A stretch of 64,000 nt of DNA from Setomelanomma holmii. Taxonomy: Eukaryota > Ascomycota > Dothideomycetes > Pleosporales > Phaeosphaeriaceae. The position numbers and the translations under genes are program-made. Within the stretch, counting starts at the first letter, position 1, and every line of letters begins with the position of its first letter. Below, in pieces: positions 11,667 through 23,091 of the stretch. The stretch lies in the NCBI GenBank assembly GCA_010015745.1, contig ML978209.1, positions 124,001 through 188,000 on the forward strand, given 5' to 3'. A model generated the notes under the pieces. The model did no database searches. It was not told where the DNA came from and saw only the letters and a program-made list of their open reading frames with translations.

Positions 11667-12145
11667 GGTGTGGATGGGAGAGGGTGGTGCGGAGGGGACG
11701 GAGGTGCTTGCGGAGGTGGAGAGGGCGCTCAAGGCGCGGTTTGCTAGACAGTAGCGCAGACGGGATTTGGAGACAGCAAGTCAATGCGTCTATGAGCTTC
11801 GTGTTGTGATCGTGTGATTCGAAATGTTGTTGGCGGCTCAATTGATGGTGTTCCTGACCGTGGAAGTCCGCACAAAAAGATCCTGGGAGCCTTGCTGCCA
11901 AGAATCACTCCGATTGGCTCCGCGATTCGAGTAACTGCTATCGTGTCCAAAGCTCCCGCATTTGACAGCTATCTAACTTCCACGTTTAAGGTCAATTGTA
12001 CCTCTCAACCTACTTTTCCCGGGTGTCTCACTCGAGGTTCTTGTTCTACGTTCATGTAGCTATCACACTTCGTATTTGAATTGGATCACTCCGTCCACTC
12101 TTTTACAGTTGTTAGCCACCGAGCCGGTGCATCACACCTACCAAG
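11667..12145. promoter_or_regulatory. Divergent intergenic region of uS17m and SCJ1
   Basis: These 479 bp hold the promoters of both genes and possibly a missed first exon of uS17m near its right part. A candidate acceptor, TGTCTAG, lies at about 11744 on the minus strand, but I could not fix a matching donor and start. Confidence 0.4.
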
Positions 12146-13550
12146 ATGCTATTACGGATAGCACTGCTACTTGCGTGTCTAGTGCTACTCGTCTTGGGTG
12201 CTGAGGACTACTACAAGGTTCGTGGAGCTCCTCGTTCTCGCCTGGAAATTCAATCCACACCTTCACTCCGAACTTGGTCGCTAACACAGCATGTTTGCAG
12301 TTACTGGGCCTCAGGAAGAATGCAACCGACCGCGAGATCAAAAAAGCATACAAGAATCTGAGCAAAAAATACCACCCAGACAAGAATCCGTATGTCGAGC
12401 ACTCCCTCTTAATAATCTTGTCGATTGGTCGTGCACATGGCTGACATGAGATAGTGGGGACGAAACAGCGAACCAAAAGTTCATAGAGATCGCGGAAGCC
12501 TATGAAGTTCTCAGCGATGAAGAACAACGAAAGATCTACGACCAATACGGGCACGAAGGCATAAAGCAACACAAGGCTGGCGGAGGCCAACGACAGGGCC
12601 ATGATCCCTTCGACCTGTTCTCGCGCTTCTTTGGCGGCTCAGGACACTTTGGACACCAGGGCGGGGAGCGAAGAGGACCAAACATGGAAGTTCGAGTTGC
12701 GATACCCCTCCGCGACTTCTACAATGGGCGGAAGACGGAGTTCACCATCGAAAAGCAAGCGGTATGCTCAGCGTGCGAAGGGTCGGGGTCATCAGACGGC
12801 CACGTGGACACTTGCGACAAGTGCTCTGGACGCGGCGTGGTGATTCAGCGGCAACAGCTTGCACCAGGACTATTCCAACAAGTACAGATGCACTGCGACA
12901 AGTGCGGCGGTAAAGGAAAGACCATCAAGCATCCATGCCCAGTCTGCAGCGGCAGCCGCGTCGTTCGCGAATCGGAAACGCACGAGCTCGAGATCGAGAA
13001 GGGCATGCCAAAGGGCGTGCGCATCACATACGAAAATGAAGCTGACGAGAGTCCCGACTACGTCGCTGGCGACCTCATCGTACACCTCGTCGAACAGGAT
13101 CCGGTACTTGGCACACAAGAACACGAACGTACCGATGGTACCTTTTTCCGCCGCCGCGGCAAAGACTTGTTCTGGCGCGAAGTCCTTTCCCTGAGGGAAG
13201 CATGGATGGGCGACTGGACACGCAATGTCACACATCTCGATGGCCACGTCGTCCAGCTCTCCCGCAAGCGCGGCGAGGTCGTGCAGCCTAACACTGTCGA
13301 GGTTGTCAAGGAAGAAGGCATGCCGATCTGGCACCAACAACTCGAAAACAACGAGGGCGAGGTATACGGCGATTTGCACGTCGAGTACGTCGTCGTGCTA
13401 CCAGATATGATGGACAAGAGCATGGAAAAGGACTTTTGGTCTACGTGGGAAAAGTATAGAAAGAAGGGTGGTGTCAGGTTGGATGAGACGTTGGGACGAC
13501 CCGATGGGCCAATTAAGTTCCCGGATGATGGGGGGCATGATGAGTTATAG
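12146..13550 (+). CDS. SCJ1: ER-lumenal DnaJ/Hsp40 cochaperone (Scj1 type)
   Basis: This type I J-protein stimulates the ER Hsp70 (Kar2/BiP) in folding and degradation of secretory proteins. It has 418 residues in exons 12146-12217, 12301-12389 and 12455-13550. A signal peptide occupies about residues 1-19. The J domain follows directly (EDYYKLLGL) with the HPD motif at about 49-51. Next come a Gly/Phe-rich segment and four zinc-finger repeats at about 158-222: CSACEGSG, CDKCSGRG, CDKCGGKG and CPVCSGSR. The fourth lacks the final Gly. The substrate-binding domains come last. The protein ends in HDEL, the classical ER-retrieval signal, which together with the signal peptide places it in the ER lumen. 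Introns are 83 and 65 nt. The last codons are G-rich compared with the middle of the gene. Confidence 0.95.
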
Positions 13551-16500
13551 GTTATGGTGTGGATGTGGGTGCATGGTTCATGAGCGTGGATGAGTGTGGA
13601 TGAAATACCCGAGAAGAGTTGGGAGTTTTGAGAATTGGATGTATCATAGCGTGGCAAGATGGGTATAGAGTGATTATAGAAAGTATTCTTTTTAAGTGTA
13701 GGTGGATATCCATCATTACTGCCTGCTACGAACATCGGACTTGAGCAAAACGATCGAATGGCCGGCACTGGCGACGAAGAGACATGAACATCTTCCATGG
13801 TGTTTTCGGCACAACCACATGCACTGTGGTTCTTTCGCCTTTGAAGCTACACACTCCTCGAGCTGCGGTGTTGGAGGTCACGAAAGCGAGCTTTAAGTAC
13901 TAAAAATTGAACACCAGCCTGACTCATATTCGCGAATGATCAGGCATTCGGCTCACACAACTTGATCGTACACTGCTCGACTCAGAACCAACCACATACC
14001 AAAGCACTGCAGTCTCCAGAAGACATACGTGTCCGATGACGAATCTTTTGGCTGCACACAAGGAAGACATACACTGAGGCGTATACCCTTTTGCGCGGTC
14101 CGAATGCATGAAACCGAGGCACGAATGGCTCTAATTGGGATTGCAGATCTCGAAGGAGAACATATTCTTCGGTGTAGTTGTTTAATCGGGATAACGTCTC
14201 ATCGTGTAGAATTTAGATAGTCGAGAAAAAAGAGGAGATCGGAGCCATTACACTCTTCGGTGTGGTTTTTGGAACACATCGTAGATGTTGACGCCGTTTT
14301 GGTACAAGAGATGGATGTATGATGAGAAGAGAAGGAGTGGAAGAAGTAGCCTTTATACGTGTTCGTTTCACAGGCGTCAGAAGTGTGTCAAGGCCTTTTC
14401 TGCGAGGGTGTCGACAGCGAGTTGGCGAACATGAGTTTTCACGGAGGTCATTTTGGGTTCTTGCGACCGTTTATGGAGGAAGGTATTTGGTTGGAAGGCG
14501 GAGGAGCCATGGCCGAATTTTCTGACTTTTTTGGATTAATACAGTTCTCAGTAAATTCTTTCGACAAGGAAAAGCAGAGCTGAATAAGGAACAGACGAGA
14601 GGTGAGATGGACTTTTATACACGTTTCTGCGGCAAAGCAGGTGCCATGGCCCAGTCCACTGCATCTTTTCTCAACAATCGATTCAGTCGCTGCAAGACAA
14701 CGAGGCACATGGTCACTGTCCCGATTGAAGTTTGGATTACCTCCATCGAGACCTTATCATATGTCTTTCAAGGCTCAGCCAAAGACGGTCGAACCGATCA
14801 CGATCACTACTTTGAAGCATGCTTGATCGCGACATGTACTTCATAAGCTCGCGAGGATACAACTCTGGGATATACTCGACTTCTTCAGTGGTGATCGAAG
14901 AGAACAGTGCTTTCAGGCCACCACGATCCTCTAAAATGGTCTCTTCAGTCCGAGGTAAGAACTTTGTTTTCTAGTGCAGCAACACATGCGAGCTTTCAAG
15001 CTGATATTTGGGCCTCTGGGATCTCTGGAAACATAAGCAGATGTCTTCCTCATTTGGGGGGTTGGGTCAAAGGAGGACGATTTTCAATGAAGATTCGGAA
15101 GAAAGAGAAGGATATATACGCATCTTCGCTAGTACTAGAAAGGTCGTTGGACAATGACAGAGAAGGTTCCATAAAATTGATGTCGACAATGATATCCTCG
15201 CGGAGACATGGTTCGAATCATCATCGATTTCCTTATATTGTACCATGCTAACTTTCCACGCTCATTTAGACATCGAGAAATCTAATCATTACAGGTATTG
15301 AAGGGAGGCAATCAGTTTTGGACATCGACGCGTTGGGTTTCAAGTTTGATATCCTTCACTAACGACCAGGACTCATAGAACACCTCATGACCAAGTTTCA
15401 ATGGAAAGGACCGCGAATGGACGAAATATGGATCGAGTGCGTTCCAGCTTGGGTTTCTGTTATCCAGCAGGAAATGCTAGAGGCCCTGGTGAAAACTCGG
15501 GTTTCTCACTCAAGACATAGTGAAGCGACTTTTTGTTTTGAGCTCAGATGGACGAGACTGGCGAAGAGAAAGTATCAGTGACACTTGACATTTCAATACA
15601 CACACTTCTGATGACTCGGGAATTTCTAGACAGCACTCAGGACCCGAGAACTCATGCGACAAGCACTTCGGAATCAGTATAGCAGTCCTTCGAGCCGGCA
15701 GATGACCACATGATTATGGCAGTATATATTGATCTCTCTGGCCGACTTTTGAGTCCTGGCTACACATGACGGGGTTGAGCATTCCATTTGAGTGAGCATG
15801 TCGAGCTCAACCAGTGGTCCTGATCTTCCAAAAGGACGAGGCAGAGAACATTTGCGGTAAACTTCTTGCTTTTGGTTAATTAGCAGATGGGAGAGTGGAC
15901 GAGGAGCGAGGGGGAACATCTAAGCAAGCATTCCAGTCTTCATACTTGTGAAGTAGTGAGTAAAGCCATGATACTCAGAATCTAGCCTTTCAAAATTGTG
16001 GAAACACAACTGCGAAGTACTCGACTTACCAAACCTCACGTTCTGGTTCCGTGCAAATATTCTCATACATCTGGAGGCAATGGCGTTTGTATCTGGGAGG
16101 CTAACGAGCCACTTTTGTGCCTTTGAAAGCCAATATCAACTCTCGACGCCAGCGCACCGGCATTTCGATCCAGGCATGTTACAAGGGAGCATTCAGTCCT
16201 CAGAGGTCCAGCTCAAAGTCCGGAATAGACGTGACGAAATCTGTTTGCCGTTGTTCCATCGCAGCGTGGTCTTCCTGTCGTCCAATCTGTCGTATCCACC
16301 ACCATGACTCGCACGCGCGATCCCAGCCTCACCACCGACTTACCCGCACGAATCGACATGATCAGCTCACATCATGGCACGAGGAAATTAAGCACTGCCA
16401 TTAAGCTCAGACAAGATCATCACTGTCTCCAACTCTTCCCCAACATCCTGCGTCAGCATGACCAACACCCGCCCATCAATGCCGGCGATCCAACGGCATT

Positions 16501-16980
16501 GTACCTGCTTACAGGATCGCGTGGCGCACATTCACATGTGCGCGCCCCTTAGCGCGGGCGCCCCTACCGCAACTTTGAACATCGCGATCTTTTGCATGCA
16601 CCGGCCCGCTTTCACATTCGAGTTCTGCATCCACAAGTTCCCGTACCGCCTCGGTCAGGGCGGAACGCAGCTGTGCCGCAGCCTTGCAGATCGGTCGGAG
16701 CCTGTTCCGTCAGCATGCACGTGCCCGGTGTGCTTGACGATTTCCGAAGTGAAGCGACAAGTGGGTATGGTTGCATCGTGGGAACATGAAAGTGGTGAGA
16801 ATGCTCCTCGAAGCGTCTTGGAGATTTGATCGACAACATGGTGTATGGAATCGAGTTTGAGATGGGAAGCTAGAGCGTGAATCAGTCATTACTTAGGAAC
16901 GGCACGCGCCTCACTTTCGTCGACAATGTATCGGATAACCGCCCTGTCTTTGCGGAAACAGCACTGGTAGGGCCATCCTT
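13551..16980. other. 3.4-kb gene-poor stretch
   Basis: No complete gene model could be built. Several short frames between 14359 and 15581 look protein-like and carry candidate splice donors (for example GTAAGAAC near 14955), but they do not connect. They may be remnants of a decayed gene or an unrecognised intron-rich one. The right part, 15900-16900, shows only short frames. I saw no tRNA, satellite or transposon ends. By eye it looks somewhat richer in A/T than the flanking genes. Confidence 0.4.
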
Positions 16981-17554
16981 TCACAGTTTCCCTTCTCCTT
17001 TGATCACATCTCTGACTAGCTTCAGCCCTTCCAAGGCAAATTTAACCATGTTCGCCTCGCGATCGTTGCTTCCGGTCTCTACCTCGCGTGTGGTAGTGTC
17101 TCCGCCATCTTTAGCAACAGCAAGCGCGACATAGCCTGGTGTACGGTTTCTGGTCGTGCCGCCTGTTGGTCCTGCTGTGCCACTTTCGCTGATAGTGTAC
17201 GTGCTCCCCAGAGTCTTGCGCGTGTGCTCGGCAAGGCCAGAGACGATCTCTGGTGTGGGGCCTTTGTATTGTTCGATGTGCTGGGGTGTCCAGCCAGCAT
17301 ATGCGATGCGTGACTCGAGAGTGTACAGATTTAATCCTCCTTTGTAGTATTTCGAAGCGCCAGGGTAGGACAGTAATGTTGCGGAAATAAGACCCCCTGC
17401 CGCCTGTAACAATGTTAGTATTTCGTCATGCAGCCAGACTAAGGTTGTGTACTGTTTCTGCAACGGAAATGGTTTCCTTCCGTTCTCTTAGAAGTGATGC
17501 GATTTCTTCGACAATTTGCTTGAGCTCGGTAGGCGGGAACGTGTGTGAAGACAT
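16981..17554 (-). CDS. CinA C-terminal-domain (PncC-like) protein
   Basis: This 174-residue protein consists only of the CinA/PncC fold, which in bacteria deamidates nicotinamide mononucleotide in NAD recycling. Exons are 17554-17453 and 17403-16981. The 48-nt intron has branch CTAAC and falls exactly in the signature motif, joining ISVAET to AAGGLISATLLS. Other family features are visible: YPGASKYYKGG, the YTISESGTAGPTGG block and a GYVALAVAK strand. Bacterial enzymes read AESCTGG at the active site, with a catalytic Ser; here the positions are AETAAGG, so that Ser is Thr. Whether the protein is a working amidase is therefore open. No predicted transit peptide or membrane segment is visible, so it is probably cytosolic. 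Start chosen at the ATG that opens the acidic first helix. Confidence 0.88.
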
Positions 17555-17864
17555 TGTGGATATTTTGCGAGTGATGGTTGAATTGTGAACTTGTAGATTG
17601 CGAATTGCACAATAATGGAGAGCAGCGGATGTTGTCTTACAAATCGACATTGGAGTCGACCTCGGAAAGAGCTACACGCGTAATACGTAAGAAAGAGCTC
17701 TTGTCGCGGGGTATATTCATGACGTGACGCGTCGAGGGGTAGCTTCGCGAGCACCAGGCATTTCAAGATGAACTACATGTTATGTCTTTGGACAAAGGTT
17801 CTTTGATTGTAGTGATATACAAACTATCAAAACCCTCAGAAAATGTGTGGTAATATTTGGAAAA
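17555..17864. other. Intergenic, no feature seen
   Basis: These 310 bp lie upstream of the CinA-like gene and beyond the P450 stop codon. They contain the promoter of the former; nothing else could be supported. Confidence 0.4.
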
Positions 17865-19881
17865 CTATGCGTATATAAATCGCTCCTCTCCCTTCTTGAC
17901 CAGCCGTATTGGTATGGCTGCACCCCTGAGCTGTAGCGTAATTATGCTGGCGACCTTTTCTCTCAGCATATAGTCTGCCCTATCACATGCCTTCTCATAC
18001 ACCTCTCTCCTCTCCTTACCTCCCTTGGGCATCCTGTCGACTTCCTTGTCACTTGCAAAATCTTCAACTGCAAGCTCTACACTATACTGTGCAAATATCG
18101 CAGCCAGTACCGCAAGAATCTCCACTTGAGCGAATCGCCGGCCAATACACGATCGGAAGCCATCGCTGAAGGGAATGTATGAGCCCTTTACCGGTTTGAA
18201 GAGTTGCGAGGAAGTGTCTTCGCCCGATGGTCCACGCAGGTCCTCGTCATCGTAATTGACGTCTACGAATTCGTCTGCAGTCTGGACTCTCGCTAGCCAG
18301 CGTTCAGGTCTGAACGTATCCACGTCGCGAACACCACCTGCGGTTTTCGCATCTGCAGGTGCCGGCCAGTATCTTGGGTTGCGATGGATGGCGCAACTCA
18401 GGAATATGTGCACTCCACCTGGAATAATGTACTGCTTTCCCTCAAGCGTCAGCTGCTGGGGTCGCCCAAGGGCGGTCGACTTTGGGATGTTGACGATCGG
18501 CTGAAGAAGGCGAAGTGTTTCGTTCATAACGGCTGCGGCCATGCCTCCAAATAGCTTCGGGAAGTGCTCTTCGTAAGTCCATTTGTTTATGGGTTTCCCT
18601 TGAACGATTTTCTGGACATCAACTTGTAGTCGCTCTTGAGAGTCTGGATTCATCGCCAGATAGATCAAGGAGAAGTGCAGAGTGTTCGCAGTCGTTTCGT
18701 GTCCAGCCAACATGAGCACGAAGGCATTACCGAGTAGATCGCTTTTCTGTAGCTGCGTGTTCTTGGGATTCAGAATGCCGCTGCCTCGAATCAAGGCCTC
18801 AAAAAGGTCCATTCCGCCCGTGTTGTTCCCGGATGCTACTTGATCTTTCTTCACATCATAGAGTTCGTCCATGTATTGACCCCACTCGGTCAACGCTTTC
18901 CCTACAGTGCGGTGCATCTTCACAGGAGATTTCACTGCAGAGACGATCAGCAATCGATAGCCGAGCAGATCAAACAGCCAGATGTTGTAGCTTACCAAGA
19001 TACCTTTGAGGAAGGATTATAGTCCACATGATGTTGTGAAGCAACTCGCTTAGAGCTTGCCGGTAATTCATCTGATGTCCAGCGGGAACTTCTGAGCCCA
19101 CAAACATTGACTTGCCCTCGCTCTTTCTCTCTGACGTTAGCTTCCCCTCTTCGTGCGGCCACACTACACGGACATCGAAACCTGCGCTGCTGATGACGTA
19201 CAGAGCGAAGTTCATCGCACCTAGTGATGGCTCTGCTACAGTCTGGTTGCCGCGACCGTCGGCTCCCGCCCATAGGTCAATCAGAGACTTTGCGTGATGC
19301 AGTGATTCGGTGAAGACTAGCTCATTATTTTTCTCTCCAAAGCTAGGTGCGACGAGCTTCCGATGCATCCGCCAATCTGCCCCTTCGGTGGAAACCAGAT
19401 TCTTGCCATAGATGTCGAGTGCTCTGTACATCTCCAGAGGCTTAGGAAAGTCCGTTCGTCGAGTTGTGATTTGAGTCATTGCTTCGGCATCAGCTACGAA
19501 ACAATGGATTATGTTCGGCGATGCCTGCAGGAAGACATCTTTTCCAAGTCTTTCATACGGCATATGGCCCAGGCGGTAGCCCCATTCCGGATGCAAAAGA
19601 CTAGCAAGAATGTTATTTGGCTGGTAACAATGACACCTTCACGGAACAACGTACTCAACCCATAGTCCTTGCCAAGAGGTGGGAAGGACCTTCTTTAATA
19701 TTGGAGTCCATAGCATATAAGTTGACAGCCAGAATACCCCAAAGACGTTCACTGGAGTTACCACAACCGGGAGTCCTGAGCTCTTCGCCAACGCAACATT
19801 GTGTCTAAGATTTCGGTATGTAGTAGTGAAATAGTAGAAGGCAGCGGCCGTAAGAGCGCCTAGTATGAGTGTGGCTACCAT
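17865..19881 (-). CDS. Cytochrome P450 monooxygenase
   Basis: This is a heme-thiolate monooxygenase, probably anchored in the ER by its N-terminal hydrophobic segment (about residues 3-20). It has 637 residues in exons 19881-19643, 19600-18996 and 18934-17865. The introns are 42 and 61 nt; the first is short and has a weaker GTGAAG donor. Motifs: I-helix AGHETT at about 358-363, ETLR (ExxR) at about 420-423, the FRPERW segment, and the heme loop FSDGFRSCIGRRFA with the Cys ligand near 544. At 637 residues it is longer than the usual 500-550. The extra length lies in inserts before the heme loop (an acidic VDVNYDDEDLRG stretch) and after it (a charged region with KGGKERREV). Substrate is unknown. 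No biosynthetic backbone gene lies nearby, so it does not look like part of a secondary-metabolite cluster. Confidence 0.93.
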
Positions 19882-22800
19882 GACGTTCCGCCTTGTGGTT
19901 ACGAATCAAGCCCTTGGAGCTCTGATTAACAATATGAATTGGCAGCAATAGAGCGGAGAGTAGTCAAGGACACGATCCAGTGAGCATGGGATGTTTGTAT
20001 GCGGTGTGTGGTTTGAACGTGAGGAAAGGACGATGTGAAGTTGTGACGCACTAGATAATCCGTTTTGCCTCATTGCAGTTTGAAGGGGTTCGCTTAGGTT
20101 ATTCGGTTGGAGTGCGTGCATTCTCATCTCTCGGCTATGCGAGCATCACTATATGACAACGCGCTCATAGGCGCAGCATTCAAGATGCTCCTTGCCGGTG
20201 TTGTTCGTTTCGTGGAGGAGGTCTCACGTGCTCTTCTGCATTGGCAGGACACCAAAAGAGACTAGCGTCTACATTCCTTGGCGTGCTTGCAGTTTCGGGT
20301 TTCACAACACAAATTTGACCCGTCACAACAGCATAGATTATTCCTTTTTTCTTTGCGGAACCACACGCAGATCATGTGCGGAGCGTGATGCACATGTATC
20401 ACAGCATGTCACAACTGATCGGAAGCTGCACCACTGTGAATGCAGTGCTATTCTCGCGTCCGTCTATCATCCAAGCAGCAAAGAGTCAGCGACTGCTACC
20501 TTGCACGCTGGTTATGCCATCCGCCAAGTAGGAACTGCTGTTTCTTGAGGACCGTTTGCTAACGGGCCTCGGATTCGAGCGACGCGGAAGGCCTCCAAAG
20601 AACCAGTCCTGCCGTCTTGCCGTGATGTTTCAGCAGACTTTGGTCACTCGAAATGATGCCGCGCAAATTCAACGAGGAATCATCGACGCAATCATGGTCG
20701 CCTTCCAGAGCGCACAGATGAAGCGAGGAAGATTCGGATGCGACCGATCGCAACTACCAGACGCCCTGTCGTGAAATGAAGCTGCTCACCGACTCGGAGG
20801 CAAGGTGCATCCGGTTCTTGACTCGATCTAGGGCTTTCAAGGTCTGTTTCTAGAAGTAGTCCGCGGCCATGAACCGTCGCCTGCTTATTGGTTACCCCAT
20901 AGCCTCATTGTGTCGCCAACCACGTGGGTTCAGCCACGGTTATGCATTTGTTGCTAACCAGGGTAGGCTTGCTGAAGATCGTATGTCGACAAGACGGTCA
21001 CCGACCTTGTCAGTGGAAGATTTCGGTCGTTCGGAGTCTCTTGGACCAGCATTGCTTCCGCTACATTGACGTTTGAAGCAGTTGCATCTTGCCATGTGTC
21101 CGGCAGAAGATCGAGCCGGGCAGACTCGGCTTGTACATGGGTCCCAGCTTCATAGCGCTCTGTGACTTCCTGAACAAGGCAGCTGACCATTTCATCGCGG
21201 CACTTGCGTTACTCGCGTCGGCTGTCCTGCACGTTTCGAAATGCACATGTGCGTCGCGAAAAGTACGAGCGTCACAGTTGAGGGGCCGTGGAACTCGCGG
21301 TGCAGGCGACCCTCTCAACACGCACTTGTTCCTGAGTCCTGACGCCATTCTGGCGGTCTCGCGATGAGGCGCGCTAATTTTATGATGGTGGAGTTGTTCT
21401 GATGAAGCTAGTGAAAATATCGGCCCGGGTTGATGGGCTCTCAAGAACCTGGGCATTCTCCAACATGAGCATGCCAGGGTGAAGGTCCATGACCGAATTC
21501 AGCCATGTATGCGAACATCATTCTGGAGTTAAGTCCGTCAGGAACTGCCGCCTAAAAGTGCTGATCTTGGGCAGCAGAGATATTCCGGGCTTGTCAGATC
21601 CTGGTGTCTTCGCGGACTCTCGGAGGCACATGAGTCGCAGCAGCACAAACGGCAACATGGGCCAGCCATGACGCGCAACCATTCGACAGGGGCAATAATG
21701 ACAGGGGACTCTTAGAGTTTGACCCTTCACGAAGCTCTCGCCAACCATCAGCAGCGCATCACTTTCCACGAAATCTTCTCGAATGGAGCTGTGGCCGCCA
21801 ACGTGGGGCCAAGCACCATGGTCAAATTGCAACTTTAGAGCGCGCTCGGATCGACTTCCTCATCTTCAGCAATTGGCTGTTTGAGAGCGGAGATTATCCC
21901 ACGACAGGGTGCTGCTGATATGCCATGATTCTCTAACTCCACTTGGTGAAGTGTGACGGAGAAGGCCGCACCAAGCAGTGCACTCAACGCGACTGGCTTG
22001 CCCGAGACGAATGAAAATGATGTTGCAACAGCACCGTCACGTTACCCAGCAGTCGCGTCGCAAGCAACACAAGCGGGCGCGAAGCGTCTTGCTGGCTGCG
22101 CAGTCGCATCGGAAGCGGGAGGGACGCGGGGACGTTTGCAGCCCGCAACGGCGCGGATTCTCTGCGGACGACGACAGGCGAGGGCATCGCTGTGTTTGCT
22201 AGAAGGCTGCTCATCGTCCACGAGGGGACGTCTCGCACGGCACGCATGCTGGCTTGTCTGCTCCAACCCCCCGGGCCTGGGTTGGAGGCTTACCAAAAGG
22301 CTCCACTGCGCAAGCGAGCTGCAGAGCGGTGGTCGAATCGTGTTCGGGGCGCAGACTTACTCGCTGTGTGTCGCTCCAGAAGACCCTCCACAGGTGGCGG
22401 AAAGTGGCACCGCTCCCCTCCTTTTTGTCAGATTGCTGCGGTTCCCAACATCAACTTCGACGTCGGTAACCAGCGCGCACATTACATCCTTTGGGCACAG
22501 CCAGACGCTAGCCGCATCTTGCGTCCCGCCTCGTTCTCAGTCTCATCAGTCCGCCAGCTAGCTCCGCGCGTGTCTGATTGCGCCCTGGCTCGTTCGCACG
22601 GCCCGTCTTAGCATCTAGCGCCACTTTTCAGCCGACCAGCAACAAACGTCGATGCATAGACTGTCCGCGATTCAACCACGACTCGCCCTTTTCCTGCTTC
22701 GGATAGTTGTCCCCGGCTCCATGGTAAGAAGGTCTCGCTCAAGGCTGGCTTGTCGTCGCGCGGCTTGACGAAGCTCCCGTCCTGCATTCCACTCTGGGCT

Positions 22801-23091
22801 CCGAGCCTCTGCCTTGCGACGCCCCCCAAACTCTTCCCTCTCCTCCCAGGCGATGACGCAGATTGGGTCGTCGTCCGTAGCAAGTCTTCTCCGGCCAGCC
22901 TTCCGCTGACGTGCTGGTGAATTGGACCCTTTCTGTCCCTCGCGTCTGCCGAGGTGCTTTTTCCACCGGCTGCCCCCCGCGACCCTACTGGCTTTTGCCG
23001 TCAGGTTCTGGGACCATCCCTAGTTGTTGCCCAATTGCTCTGTCATACAGCCGCATGGCCTGAGCGGATCTCGTCTGGCATATGTTTAAGG
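19882..23091. other. 3.2-kb gene-poor stretch upstream of the Zn2Cys6 gene
   Basis: The left end is the P450 promoter. The right end, roughly 22600-23091, is pyrimidine-rich and probably includes promoter and 5' leader of the Zn2Cys6 regulator. A 202-codon frame at 21953-22561 begins with GTG, has a random-looking composition (many Arg, Ser, Cys, Ala) and no family features, so I treat it as non-coding. Nothing else was supported. Confidence 0.4.

Noticed and set aside
11130..11747. 205-codon plus-strand frame over the uS17m gene
   Set aside because: Antisense shadow of the conserved OB-fold gene; composition (Gly/Cys/Arg runs at the end) reflects the skewed coding strand.
12138..12602. 154-codon minus-strand frame over the start of SCJ1
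   Set aside because: Hydrophobic composition comes from the antisense of the signal peptide and J domain; no start or splice support.
17865..19881. P450 as part of a secondary-metabolite cluster
   Set aside because: No polyketide synthase, peptide synthetase, terpene cyclase, transporter or other tailoring gene lies beside it; the Zn2Cys6 gene is over 3 kb away across empty sequence.
21953..22561. 202-codon plus-strand frame before the Zn2Cys6 gene
   Set aside because: Begins with GTG, has random-like Arg/Ser/Cys composition, overlaps several equally long frames and shows no family motif; more likely leader or intergenic DNA.
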